From positions 62,001-126,000 of the forward strand of contig JAPFBL010000605.1 in assembly GCA_026182355.1 (NCBI GenBank): DNA of 64,000 bases. The letters run 5' to 3'. The translations under genes were made by a program, and so were the position numbers. Shown piece by piece: positions 20,042-30,559 of this stretch; the stretch's first letter is position 1; each line of letters opens with the position of its first letter. The notes under the pieces are model-generated. The model had not been told where the DNA came from. It was given only the letters and a program-made list of their open reading frames with translations, and made no database searches. The stretch comes from Hermatobates lingyangjiaoensis (taxonomy: Eukaryota; Arthropoda; Insecta; Hemiptera; Hermatobatidae).

Positions 20042-20719
20042 ACGAGGAAGGCGCCACGCATTCTTCAAGAAAACACTGCAGTAAAGGGGTCTAATGACAA
20101 ACGCCACACACACTCAACTTCAACTTCAAATCATAATGCCCATAGCCCGGACCAGATTCTTACGAGGAACTCTTCTGCGTGAGGACGCCTATGCCATTCC
20201 TGCCCTCTGTGAAATTAAAGTAGGGACTGCGAGCCCTCTCCAGGAAGGACGGCGGATGCAGCCAAGCGTGTTAAGAAACCGACGGGGAAAAGGTCTACAT
20301 ACACCCACATCAATAGAATTTACAGAATACACCAACAACCAGTATCTAATGAAATCCACTAAGCCCATAGTAAACACCGAGTTCGACGAGGTACACTTCC
20401 AAGCCAGGACGCCAAGACCTTCATCCAACTCTATTGGAAAATTAAGTAGGGACTGCGAGCCCTCTCCCGGAGTGAAGGCTGAGGCGGCCGAGCAGACGGA
20501 GTGTGCTAAGGAGAAACGTGTTCAACGAATAAACACCCACAACCAATAAGAAGTGCCCAAAGTAATACGTAACAGGGATTGGCTCGTCTTTTACAATATC
20601 TAATCTGGCATTCAACATATATATATATATGTATATAATAAACAATTAAGTAAAATGATATATATATATATATACACATATTCATATATTTATATATAAA
20701 CAATTAAATAAAATGATTT

Positions 20720-20880
20720 CACGAAGTAAATAAACTAAATTCACAGAAAGAACCCTCTTAAAAGAGGTAAAACAGAAACACATTACTATAATTCTACCTG
20801 ATGATGTGGCAGTCGAAATATAGAAGTGAGTTGTATTCAAACAAAAGGTACAAATATCTCTCTTGGTTCAAAAAAAAATT
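20720..20880 (+). mobile_element. ATAT-class hammerhead module
   Basis: The motif at 20793-20835 has CTGATGA, stem II weakened to GUGGCAGUC, GAAA, ATATA and GAAGTGAG. It follows TA-rich sequence at 20617-20700. The tail beyond 20850 is diverged. Confidence 0.6.
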
Positions 20881-20899
20881 AAACAGAAATCAATATTCA

Positions 20900-21490
20900 T
20901 TTGAATGTCAACGTTTTTTTTAACTGATTTTTCTTGCATACGTAATCGGAATGTACTAATTGGACATTATTATAATCCTAACTGTAAGACTAAAAAGAAT
21001 GAAGAATTTTTTTTTTAAGGATTTAGGATTTCTGATAATATATAAGTGCTATATCAGTAATTATCAGTCCTACTGAAAAGAAATCTGATTAATATCATTT
21101 TAAATTTGATTTCATTTAATTCTTATAAATATCGCAAAATACTATGGGTTTAATTTTGACAACTGTTTTAGACTTCTTAATGATGATATTATTTATTATA
21201 TAATGAGTATTTTTAAAATGTAATTGATAATTTTGAAAAAAAAAATGAAATTTTACTCAAAGTACCTTTGAACTGTGTTGAGATGTGTTCTAGACAGTTT
21301 AAAGTTTGTAGTGAAGGTGATACCTTGTTGGTGGGGTGGGGGGGATTTAAAACGGTAGCATAGAAAGGATGTGAGACAGTGTTGCCCGAATCCCAGAATG
21401 ATTCAATCTGCAAAAATCATTCTAAATGAAGTCATTTGTTCGTTATAACCGCACTATTTAACTTTAAGGACTAAATATCGGAAATATAGC
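20900..21490. other. No gene seen
   Basis: AT-rich sequence without recognisable features. A short run of g at 21340-21352 lies near the next transposon relic. Confidence 0.5.
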
Positions 21491-21499
21491 GTGAAAGGG

Positions 21500-21790
21500 T
21501 GCAGTGACATAGCAACTATTTTTGGCGCCCAGGGTGTTCGTAATTTATTTTTAATTTGTAAATATTATAGTTGAAAATCCAGTTTAAAAACAGTATTTCA
21601 CAAATAAAACATAAAAAACAATTACAATTTTAAAAACTCATTTTGGTATAGAATTCAGATTTTTTTTTATTAGCGTTTTATTACTTTAACTTTTTTTTCT
21701 ATTTTCTATTTCAAAAAATATAAAAAAATTCAACCCCTCTATTTTATACGTCTCCTAGCACCTGCTCGCCCCCCTCCTTGTTACGCTACC
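21500..21790. mobile_element. Non-autonomous hAT-like element (CAGTGRCRTAGC ends)
   Basis: The left end cagtgacatagcaac (21503) and right end ccttgttacgctacc (to about 21787) are inverted. Many hAT elements begin CAGTGGCGTAGC. The interior is AT-rich and related to 28140-28435. This copy lacks the central block seen at 22080-22200, so it is internally deleted. Confidence 0.5.
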
Positions 21791-21841
21791 GGAAGGGTGA
21801 CCAGACCAACTGGATTATGGATGTGGCATGGACAACCTTTT

Positions 21842-21853
21842 TTTTTTTTTTTT

Positions 21854-21889
<36 letters not shown>
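21842..21889. repeat. poly-T and (TA)n
   Basis: A T run is followed directly by about 28 bp of TA, then 'ggggccgacaaag'. Confidence 0.85.
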
Positions 21890-21891
<2 letters not shown>

Positions 21892-22004
21892 GCCGACAAA
21901 GTCAGCCCTCCGATACTGAATTTTCAAAGGAATATTGCTCCTCTTATTGATTATAAAATTTTGCTTAACTCAAGTATATTTAAAGTAGGGGGTCTTTAAC
22001 TTTA

Positions 22005-22200
22005 AGCACCAAATATCGAAAATATAGCGTGAAAGGGTGGTGCACTGGTGTGGCAACTATTTTTGGCGCCCGGGGTGTTGGTAAGATTTGCCCCCCCCCC
22101 CCTCCCCCCACGAACACTTACTGTTGGTAATCCGTTAATATTCAAAACTCTTGAACGTCCTAAAAATATTTCATTTTCATGGAATTATAATCAAGGATAT
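22005..22200 (+). mobile_element. hAT-like element, left part with poly-C
   Basis: It repeats the 21480-21540 start (aatatagcgtgaaagggtgg, ggcgcccggggtgttggtaa), then gatttg followed by a C run (22089-22110), then ttcaaaactcttgaacgtcc. The same order, inverted, occurs at 36195-37012, where the poly-C part has become a large array. Confidence 0.5.
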
Positions 22201-22243
22201 TATTTTAAACTACTCTTATTAAACTAACATATCCATAATTTTG

Positions 22244-22420
22244 TACCTGACATCGTACTGGCTCGGGACCGACAGTGTAACATCGGTTGTCTCCGAGGGA
22301 CAATGTGCTCACATGTATTCACCTTGTCACGTGAATAAATAGAGGGCCAGAGTGAGTATCGAACTCTGGATATACCAGTTCAAAGGCGAGCACCTTAACC
22401 ACTCAGCCAACCTGGTCCTG
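22244..22420 (-). mobile_element. tRNA-derived SINE, 5' half
   Basis: Read on the minus strand from 22420: an A box (TTGGCTGAGTGG), a B-box-like GAGTTCGATACTCAC, then the SINE body up to gtacgatgtcag. The 3' half and tail are missing. Confidence 0.65.
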
Positions 22421-22949
22421 AAAGGGCAACATTCTGAAGAGAAATAGAAAAAAAATATCAACATTTGAAAACGTATACAAATAAAAATTATGAATATTAA
22501 TCCTTGAACACATGTGTTTCAAAATACAATAATCTTAGAATTTTTTTCACAAGAGGTTAGCACATGGAATTACTATATTTATTTGACGCATGCGTAGTTG
22601 TGTATGTCTAAATTGTTCCAGTTTTTGCAGGGGGTTGCATTCGTATTTAAAGGGCAGAAACTTTGTATAATGGTTTAGAACTTCGTTGTTTTTTTATAGT
22701 TTATCTTGAAAATAGATCAAAAATATCTGTGGGATATCTATTATTTTTATGATAATATGTTGTTTACTAATCCCTGTGGTACTAACCATAATGTTAGTTA
22801 TTACTAATAACACAATATGTATGCACTACTTTTGATGTTGATGTTGATGCAATGTTGAATGCAACATTAAAAACCAACCAATGATTAGAATACAGCACAT
22901 TTAATTATTATGATTAATTGAGGGTGACTATAGTACTCCGTCCTAAGAA

Positions 22950-23727
22950 CTATTGCATTTCCCCCCTTCTGTATTACAGTACTCCAGTTAGCTTCAGTGC
23001 CTCCAAGAAGCTCAGCACTTTTGCTGGGTCCATCGGTAAAAGTTCTTCTATGGTTTTGTTGAGTGTCCCAAAGCACTTGCCTCTGTAGCACAGTGGCTTG
23101 ACAATCAGCCAGCAGGTGCAACGGTTTTTTTTCTCTTCTTTGCACAATCTGCACAAAACCATTATTGATAATGCCTATTCTTCGCAGATGGCCATTAAGT
23201 TTGCAGTGACACGTTAGAAATCAGGTTAAAGTCCTTAGATTATTCCCTACTCCTTTCCATACAATACTAGATCTGCCTATTCTCAAACTTATTCAGAAAT
23301 ACTTTGATTGTCTGTGTCCTTGAAGATGATACCAATTTTCATCCTCTTTTCCTTATCCTCTTTCCTAAGAAGTTATTGAATAGTGCGTTAATCCTATCCC
23401 TTGTAAGTTCGTCTGTTCGTTCATTTCCCTCTACTCCTGCATGTCCTGGTACCCAGTCAGAGAGATCCTGTTCCTCATACCCAGGAGATAGTGTTTATTT
23501 TTTCAGTTCAGGACCATCTATGAGCTGATAAGGTTTGACATCAATGCTTGAATTGCTGCTTGACTATCAGACATTATTGCTGTATGTCTGTTCGTAATAT
23601 TAAATTGTGCACATCTTTCGATGATATGGATTTCAACCTGGAAGATACTGGTATACATACCCATAGATTCAGAGTGTTTGGTCTTAATTCCAAATGCTCC
23701 AGATCTTGTGCCTTCATCGAAGGACAT
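22950..23727 (-). pseudogene. Non-LTR retrotransposon 3' end: RNase H and zinc knuckle
   Basis: Minus-strand frames give, in order, an RNase H domain (IFQVEIHIIERCAQ, then DSQAAIQALMS at about 23560, then WVPGHAGVEGNERTDELTRD at about 23400-23460) and a Cys-rich C-terminal segment (CRLCKEEKKNRCTC at about 23110-23155). RNase H plus a C-terminal CCHC segment is typical of Jockey/I/R1-type LINEs. Frames shift between the parts and the reverse transcriptase is absent, so this is a dead 5'-truncated copy. Confidence 0.8.
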
Positions 23728-23799
23728 TTAAAGTCAACAATCGAATTCTTACAAATATTAATAAACGAAAACAGTCAAACGCTCTACATGTAGTCTCTA

Positions 23800-24390
23800 A
23801 GATCGTCCTTCGAAATCTGTAATACAGAGAAAGATATAAATCGAAAAAGATCGAAGATGTATCTTCAATGAAAAAGGAAAGACCGGACACGAGGTCGAAA
23901 GATTAAAGGCTTTTAACATCTATTTGTTTTACTAAGATCAAAGTCCAACTCTAAACGAACAAACAAATTTAATAAACTTGCATTTTCCTCATAAATTCAT
24001 GAAGTTTAGATATCGTTTATAAATAGTAAATGAGGCCAGACTAAATTCTTAACAATCTTTCCGTTCTCTATTTGATCGTTTTGTAACAAGTTGTTATCAA
24101 TAACTGAAAAGTTTTAGCTGTTATTGCTTTTGACATTACAGACAACTTTATGTAAAGGAAGAAATAAACAAATTATGACATGACAGATATCTCATTGATG
24201 ATCGATATTTATTGTTTGTTAGATTATTTATTTATATTATCATATATTAGTATTATTATTTATTAATAATAATTAATAATTATATAAATAATTATTATTA
24301 TGATAATAATTATTAATAATATATCAATATATATATTAATAATAATATTATTATTATTTATTTATATATATTTATTTACAAAATTAATGT
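23800..24390. other. AT-rich, no gene seen
   Basis: The interval 24230-24370 is low-complexity att/aat/ata sequence. Confidence 0.5.
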
Positions 24391-24393
24391 TTA

Positions 24394-24748
24394 TCAGGAC
24401 TCTGTCTGAACCTTAAGAACTGACCGAGTCCTGATAAACAAGGTTCTCCAGAACCTCAAGAACTGGCCGAGCCCTGATAAACAAGGTTCTCCAGAACCTC
24501 AAGAACTGACCGAGTCCTGATAAACAAGGTTCTCCAAAACCTCAAGAACTGACCGAGTCCTGATAAACAAGGTTCTCCAGAACCTCAAGAACTGACCGAG
24601 TCCTGATAAACAAGGTTCTCCAGAACCTCAAGAACTGACCGAGTCCTGATAAACAAGGTTCTCCAGAACCTCAAGAACTGACCGAGTCCTGATAAACAAG
24701 GTTCTTCAGAACCTCAAGAACTGATCGACTCTGATAAACATTAATTTT
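24394..24748. repeat. 43-bp minisatellite derived from an ACGTT-class module tail
   Basis: About eight copies of a 43-bp unit (ggttctccagaacctcaaga, then actgaccgagtcctgataaa). The unit is homologous to sequence just downstream of ACGTT hammerheads (gaacctgaagaactgaccga at 32335 and 46622). The array ends in the same module's distal tail (ttcacggtcgatacttttat) and TA-rich DNA, so it expanded inside a PLE module. Confidence 0.8.
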
Positions 24749-24749
24749 G

Positions 24750-24794
24750 TTTCACGGTCGATACTTTTATCAATATTTATATTTATTTATATAG

Positions 24795-24830
<36 letters not shown>

Positions 24831-25600
24831 AATATAATACAATGAAAATATTTATTCATATAATTACAATGTTTTGCTGTTGTTCATAAAATTTGAGAAA
24901 AGATAATTTTTAAACTGTCGATGTTTAAAATGAAAAAAAAAAATTGAAAATTCTGCTCCTTGTGAAAAAGATTGCTAATTAACAAATAAACCACACCAAC
25001 TATACATAGACAATAATAAACTTCATGCTTTTTAAGTATTTATATGCTTTATTTATATATTTAAAAGAACATAAGAGTGTTTTTACGAATATTAAATTGA
25101 ACAGTTAACAGTAATAATGGAGGGAATAGATTTTCAAAAGTATTACTATCAGAATGCTATCTTCTACTAAAGGTTTTCACTTTTCCTTAGTTAATTAACA
25201 GTTTTTTTTTTTAAATTTTCCTTCCAGTCTTTTGATGAATGAGCAATTCTTTAAAATTCAAATGTCACATTGAGTAACAATTCATTCCTCAATATTGATT
25301 AGTTTGTCAGGGTTTGTAACAGTTTTAAGTATCGGTGTAGCAATAACGGGAAAAAATGCCCAACTATAATTACTTCATTTGAAATATGGATATATTTAAA
25401 GGAAAAATTAATTACTTAATCAAAGTAATTTTTCTTTTTCCAATTGAATTAAGTATTGGTATTGACAATTTATTGAAGTTAGCTGAGTATAACACATATT
25501 ATTATTGTTAATTCCAGATATGTTGTTAGTAACATCTAAAGGAGAATGAAGCATCTTGTCACTTTGTTTTCTGAGAATCTCTATCAAATTTTCATTATTA
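24750..25600. other. No gene seen
   Basis: AT-rich sequence with a TA tract near 24799-24826. Confidence 0.5.
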
Positions 25601-25607
25601 TTATGTC

Positions 25608-26352
25608 ATTTAGAATTCCTGTCGTACCAACAATAATATTAGTGTTATTTACAATTCCTGTCGTACTAACAATAATATTAGTCTTATTTACAATTCATGT
25701 CGTACTAACAATAATATTAGTGTTATTTACAATTCCTGTCGTACTAACAATAATATTAGTGTTATTTACAATTCATGTCGTACTAACAATAATATTAGTG
25801 TTATTTACAATTCCTGTCGTACTAACAATAATATTAGTGTTATTTACAATTCCTGTCGTAGTAACAATAATATAAGTGTTATTTAGAATTCCTGTCGTAC
25901 CAACAATAATATTAGTGTCATTTACAATTCCTTTCGTACTAACGATAATATTAGTGTTATTTACAATTCCTTTCGTACTAACAATAATAGTAGTAGTGTT
26001 ATTTACAATTCATGTCGTACTAACAATAATATTAGTGTTATTTACAATTCCTGTCGTACTAATAATAATATTAGTGTTATTTACAATTCCTGTCGTAGTA
26101 ACAATAATATTAGTGTTATTTACAATTCCTGTCGTAGTAACAATAATATTAGTGTTATTTACAATTCCTATCGTACTAACAATAATATTAGTGTTATTTA
26201 CAATTCCTGTCGTAGTAACAATAATATTAGTGTTATTTACAATTCCTATCGTACTAACAATAATATTAGTGTTATTTACAATTCCTGTCGTACTAACAAT
26301 AATATTAGTGTTATTTACAATTCCTGTCGTACTAACAATAATATTAATGTTA
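25608..26352. repeat. 39-bp minisatellite, about 19 units
   Basis: Unit ttagtgttatttacaattcc plus tgtcgtactaacaataata. Because 39 is a multiple of 3, the plus strand stays open and reads a 13-residue hydrophobic repeat (FTIPVVLTIILVL). One TAA interrupts it at about 25873. Substitutions are not biased to third positions, so I treat it as non-coding. Confidence 0.9.
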
Positions 26353-26504
26353 TTTTAATTGAATTTGAGGTTTATTATTAACGTTATTTTACGTAAAAGA
26401 GGCTTGTATTTTATAGAATTAAAGTCACGGGATGATTATTTGTTCTGACTCTTACCATCGATTCTAATGTGCTTTTCTTAATGTTGATGCCAAGGAAATT
26501 TTGA

Positions 26505-27065
26505 AATAAGCTTTTTAGTCCAGGGGAAAAACATGGGAGGATTTGCAAGACTTTCAACTAAATTAATGAACACAAAAAGAGTTGGTCAAGGCATTCAGAG
26601 CCAAACTTGTGCTACTTAAAGGCCAGGTAAAAGTAAAGAATTTTACTCATTTTCCATCTTGTGAAAAATTTCATGCAGAAAGTCAAGTTGAATTTCCCTT
26701 CTTCCTACCAAAAATTTTCCAAAATGAAATATCTGAAATCTAACTATTAAACAAATTTGTTTGATAATAATTTGAAATTGAATATTACAATCATCTAATC
26801 TGGAACCTGATTTAATTAAATTTTGAACTCAAAACGACAGTATTATTCGTCACACTAATTTGGTTGCATAAAACTAAAGGCACGAATCTGTGTTCCTTAC
26901 CCTGATTTTCTTCAACAATATGTGTTTTAATTTGACCATGTTTATACTCTAATACTTGAAGAAATTAAATTACTGGCACTGATTTTTTTTTTATTTCTTC
27001 GGCCCGCATAAATCTGGGAAGTATATGATGTGGCCCTTACATTGAAAAGTTTGGATACCCCTGCT
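26505..27065 (+). pseudogene. hAT transposon relic (Zaphod/GTF2IRD2-type)
   Basis: The plus frame near 26580-26740 reads KAFRAKLVLLKGQVKVKNFT then HFPSCEKFHAESQVEF, resembling the 'KAFR-x-KL-x-L... HFP' region of hAT transposases domesticated in GTF2IRD2-type proteins. The right edge at 27063 is aaaagtttggatacccctg, the complement of the common hAT end CAGGGGTGTCCAAACTTTT. Stops and frameshifts disrupt the rest. Confidence 0.6.
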
Positions 27066-27261
27066 ATATATCATCAAATTTTTTACATTATAATTATTAT
27101 ACTACATTATGTAAATTCATAAATAAAGATATCAAGATGTATAACTATAGCAATATATTAAGGCAATAATTTAAAGTTTCAAGTAACAGGGAATGTATAT
27201 AACAGGGTTTTGACGAAACAAACAAAGAACTTAGTTTCTTCAAAAAATCATGTTATTTCGG

Positions 27262-27595
27262 TATAGGTTAGGTTAGGTTAGGTTGCAGTGGCAGACCCAC
27301 AAGGGAACACACATAGGCCAAGCATTGGCCCTTTGTGATACCACACAATGAAGATTGATTCTACAGTGAGAGTCCTAAATTTTGCCTAACTCAAATGTAT
27401 TTAGAGTAGGGATCTTTAACGAGTAACTGACATCGTACAGGCTCGGGACCGACGGTTTAACGTCCTTCTCAGAGAAACGACGTGCTCAGATTTATTCACC
27501 TCCCGCGTAAATAAATCGAGGGCCAGGTGAGGATTGAACCCCGGTTCTATCAGTTCAGAGGTGAGTACGTAACCACTGAGCTAGCCTCGCCTCCT
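27262..27595 (-). mobile_element. Complete tRNA-derived SINE with TTAGG-type tail
   Basis: On the minus strand from 27595: a tRNA-like head with A box TAGCTCAGTGG and B box GGTTCAATCC, a body of about 230 bp, then gtgggtctgccactgcaacc and a (CCTAA)n tail (plus strand taggttaggttaggttagg at 27265-27286). Transcription would be by RNA polymerase III from the internal boxes. Best reference copy in the window; relatives at 3055, 8590, 22244, 58440 and 58855. Confidence 0.8.
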
Positions 27596-27839
27596 ATTTC
27601 GGTATATAAATTATTATTATTTCTTCTACAAATCAGTTTTCTTCCATTTCAAGCTCTTTAGAAGATTTTGATATTCTGTTAATGAATACATGGAGTCCTG
27701 CACTCAAGCTAAAATTACTAGTGTATTTCCAATATAATTATTAAAATTATTTCGTCACATTCAAAATACATTATGATAAGTCAATTGGTTTGATAATTCA
27801 ACAGTTAGAAATTACGTTTGTTTATAGTAAATTTAAGTG

Positions 27840-28440
27840 AAAACATCTCACGAGTACCTCATTAACTCGTTAACCTTCAAAATTCCAGAAAGTCCACAAA
27901 ATATTTCTATTCATGGAATTACAATAAAGGATGTAATTTTAGACTGTGCTGCTATTAGTCCCAGACTTACATCATATTGCAGTACTCCTCGTATACATAT
28001 ACAGTCATCATCAAAGAAAACCAAAAATTTTCAAAAAAAAAAGATCGTATAATTCAAATTATAAAAAAATTATTAAACTAAATTAACTGGCTAGCAAATC
28101 AATATAATGAAAGTGATTTCAACCACTCAAAAAAAAATAATTTTAGAAAATTTAAAATAGATTTATTTTTAATTTACAAATATTACTGATGAAAATTTTG
28201 TTTAAAAATAGTATTACACACGTAAAACATAAGAATAGATAAGACATGAAAAAAACATTTTGATATAAAATTTAAAATTTTTGTTTAGCTTTTTATGATT
28301 TTAATTTTTTTCTATTTTCTATATTTACGCCCTAAAAATGCGTTATGATTTTAATTTTTTTCTATTTTCTATATTTACGCCCTCGGGGGGGGGGGGGGGG
28401 GCCGCTCCTCCCCCTCCTCCTTGCTACGCTACAGGGAAAA
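27840..28440 (+). mobile_element. hAT-like element, central and right part
   Basis: The interval 27870-28050 (aaaattccagaaagtccaca, tcatggaattac) matches, inverted, 36200-36390. The interval 28140-28435 matches 21545-21790 and ends ccttgctacgctacag. It contains a direct duplication (28300-28340 and 28345-28380) and a G run at 28384-28400. The left end is missing. Confidence 0.5.
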
Positions 28441-28489
28441 GTTTGTTTGCTAGAAAAGTAGTTGGTACAGAAATGTAAATATGGATATT

Positions 28490-28850
28490 ATTGAATTTTT
28501 CGTGAACCCTCAAAGGTCATTGTTGGAAAAGAACTGGAATTGTTGGGAACCCCTGATCTTATAATTTTGTTTAAAATATTATTGAATATTTCGTGAACCC
28601 GCAAGGGTCATTGTTGGAAAACAACTGGAATTGCTGGGAACCCGTGGTTTTATAATTTTGTTAATAATATTATTGAATTTTTCGTGAACCCACAAGGGTC
28701 ATTGTTGGAAAAGAACTGGAATTGCTGGAAACCCCTGGTCTTATAATTTTGTTAAAAATATTATTGCAATTTTCGTGAACCCTCAAAGGTCATTATTGGA
28801 AAACAACTAGAATTGCTGGGAACCCCTGGTCTTATAATTTGCTTAATCGC
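28490..28850. repeat. 91-bp tandem repeat, four units
   Basis: The word cgtgaaccc recurs at 28501, 28592, 28683 and 28774, exactly 91 bp apart. Each unit continues ggtcattgttggaaaa and gctgggaacccctggtctta. Not coding. Confidence 0.85.
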
Positions 28851-29314
28851 ATTTATAATTGGCCTTGTCTGCCTCGTTTGTATCTAGTTAGCACATCTGT
28901 TTGGTCGGTATTGTTGAAAACATTTAAATGTGCGTATCAAACCTTACGTGAGCCACTTAACGCAAAATTAATACTTCACTAATCAATCGAGAAGAGATTA
29001 AGAACCATCAACCAAGCAGAATTTCTCACTTTGACAGTGTTAATGTCACAAACTTGGTGTGTTTGTAAATTATTTATTTTATTTATATATTTTTGAAATA
29101 CTAAAAGATGGTGATCATATATTTTCATATGTATGTTTGAAACAAATTACATATAACCAAATATATGTATATTTCGCAACGGATCTGTTTCCTACTAGTT
29201 GTTTTCACTGGACTAACCCGTCAGTACCACAACCTTGGGTATGTCTTAAATTCTCTTAATTGAATTTTATTATTTCACTCTAATTTTGTAACTGATTAGA
29301 TATAATTTGTATTA

Positions 29315-29430
29315 TAGTGTCTTCCTGATGATGAACACAAAGTGTTCGAAACGCGTTGAATAAACTTCATTTGTGTGGAGACTTTTGTTGGGTTATCCAT
29401 TTTACCTCAGAATATTTGGTTATATATATA
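29315..29430 (+). mobile_element. ACGCGT-class hammerhead module, intact
   Basis: TTC, CTGATGA (29325-29331), T, stem II GAACAC-AAA-GTGTTC, GAAA (29348-29351), palindromic ACGCGT and T17, then GAA pairing with the upstream TTC. Predicted cleavage 29357/29358. The tail ends ctcagaatatttggttatat in (TA)n. This has the strongest stem II in the window. Confidence 0.75.
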
Positions 29431-29444
29431 TATATATATATTTC

Positions 29445-29625
29445 ACTGATAAAACGAAATACGATCCAAACTGGACACAATACGAGTTCGAGATTAACAA
29501 AGAGCAACACACAAAGTAGGGAAACACACTTACAGACTCAAATTTTTGGGTAATCCGTCTTCAGGAGAAAAGAGAATGGGAGACCAAGCACGTTGTAGAC
29601 GCAACGGCAAGTAACCATACCATAT
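29445..29625 (-). mobile_element. AATTT-class hammerhead module
   Basis: The minus motif at 29532-29575 has CTGAAGA, C, GGATTACCC and then AAAAATTTGAGTC (G of GAAA lost). It carries the long tail cgatccaaactggacacaat to 29445, adjacent to the TA tract of the previous module. The head side shares gtctacaacgtgcttggtct with 40.2 kb. Confidence 0.65.
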
Positions 29626-29658
<33 letters not shown>

Positions 29659-29659
29659 T

Positions 29660-29793
29660 AAAAACGTTATGTCCGATTTTACTTTACATATCTTTGTTGA
29701 ATGTTTTTTCAAACTTTGAAGCTTTTTCTTCAATTCAAAGTTGTTCAAATCAAAGATTAGATCACCAGACTTTTTCAAATTTGTATTTGACAT
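29660..29793 (-). pseudogene. PLE N-terminal fragment whose frame begins inside the hammerhead
   Basis: The minus frame reads (MKYRN)MSNTNLKKSGDLIFDLNNF, then LKKKLQSLKKHSTKI, then VKSDITFLI and (TA)n. The in-frame ATGs at 29793 and 29808 both lie within the hammerhead motif (stem III and the stem II loop). This is a PLE N-terminal region with typical basic helices, cut by (TA)n before the Cys/LLP block. Confidence 0.6.
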
Positions 29794-29826
29794 GTTTCGG
29801 TACTTCATACACCATCTTCAGAATTT
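29784..29826 (-). ncRNA. Hammerhead-like motif, ACATGT class
   Basis: The minus strand has CTGAAGA (29821-29815), T, stem II GGT...ACC, GAAA (29798-29795), ACATGT and C17 at 29789. Predicted cleavage lies just after the second codon of the ORF start MS. Confidence 0.6.
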
Positions 29827-29908
29827 CCAATTTTACTATACTAAATAACAATTAACCCAAAAAAATATAAAGTTAAATTGCACTAATTAAGTAAAGATTC
29901 TAAGCAGG

Positions 29909-30003
29909 TTACACAGGCAGGTATGAAGTTACAGTGTTGATATCAGTTTGTGTTTGTCCTGAGATCTGTGAAAGGTCTGATGTTTCATCTACTGCAGAGC
30001 TTG
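29909..30003 (-). pseudogene. PLE C-terminal tail fragment
   Basis: The minus frame reads VDETSDLSQISGQTQTDI then NTVTSYLPV-stop, a Ser/Thr-rich C-terminal tail. It is followed in order by a short 3' UTR, the hammerhead and the N-terminal fragment. This is the same layout as 5468-6081, though no conserved enzyme motif is included. Confidence 0.45.
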
Positions 30004-30083
30004 AACAACGCTGGTTATATCTTAATTTCGTCCCTCCATCCTGTGTCCCTCTCAACCTAAAATTTAAGAAAATATTTCCAAGA

Positions 30084-30290
30084 TGGTGAACTAATCTTTG
30101 ATTTGAACAACCTAGAATTGAAGAAAAGGTTTCGAAGTTAACCAGTGCTGTTAGTTCAAGCTCTGGAGTAGATGAAACATCAGACCTTCCAGGGATCCCA
30201 AGACTGGAATATCAACACTGGATATCAACACTGCAATTTTATACCTGGCTGTGTAACCTACTTAGAATGTTTACTTAATAAGTATAGTTT
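30084..30290 (+). repeat. Inverted partner of the 29.7-30.0 kb PLE end
   Basis: It contains the N-terminal piece (aactaatctttgatttgaac) and then the C-terminal tail region (gtagatgaaacatcagacct ... atacctggctgtgtaaccta) in plus orientation, inverted against 29885-30010. A rearranged 5'-truncated copy. Confidence 0.5.
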
Positions 30291-30559
30291 ATACAGGAAA
30301 ACAGGTGTATAGCTAAAATATTAATAAAATACAGGTATTTTTAATCTTTTAACCTTTATTGACAGTTGATAATATTTGAGAACTTCAGTCATTTATGTGG
30401 CCGCATATGCATCACTGACGAATGTCAGTGTTGTTGTTGTCAAGAAAGTGATGCATTGACAATATTGTCGTCAGTGATGCAGTTGATCACAGATGCATCT
30501 CTGACGAATAATGACAATATCACAATGTCAACAAATGATGAATTCAAACATTTATAGTT

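Larger units (their letters stand above)
18018..20617 (+). mobile_element. 658-bp hammerhead-bearing tandem array (retrozyme-like)
   Basis: From 18471 a 657-658 bp unit repeats about 3.3 times (starts at about 18471, 19128, 19786 and 20444; copies nearly identical) and ends at 20617 in (TA)n. On the left, 18018-18399 is an inverted partial unit, also starting at (TA)n. A 70-bp AT-rich hairpin spacer joins the two. Each complete unit holds one hammerhead-like motif and one long open frame on the plus strand, plus two copies of agtagggactgcgagccctc about 432 bp apart. GC content is far above the surroundings. Known hammerhead satellites and retrozymes are tandem units processed by ribozymes into circular RNA. 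That these are the same kind of element is inference. Confidence 0.7.

Noticed and set aside
25546..26358. Two long open frames of a 13-residue hydrophobic repeat
   Set aside because: The frame stays open because the unit is 39 bp. Substitutions show no codon bias and one stop interrupts it.
27265..27286. Telomere end or interstitial telomere
   Set aside because: Only about four units, always at the 3' end of SINE copies.
27500..27595. Functional tRNA gene
   Set aside because: A and B boxes are present, but the arms do not close into a cloverleaf and the sequence continues as a dispersed SINE.
30366..30557. 63-codon frame with a CCCC run
   Set aside because: Lies on a local inverted repeat; no homology recognised.
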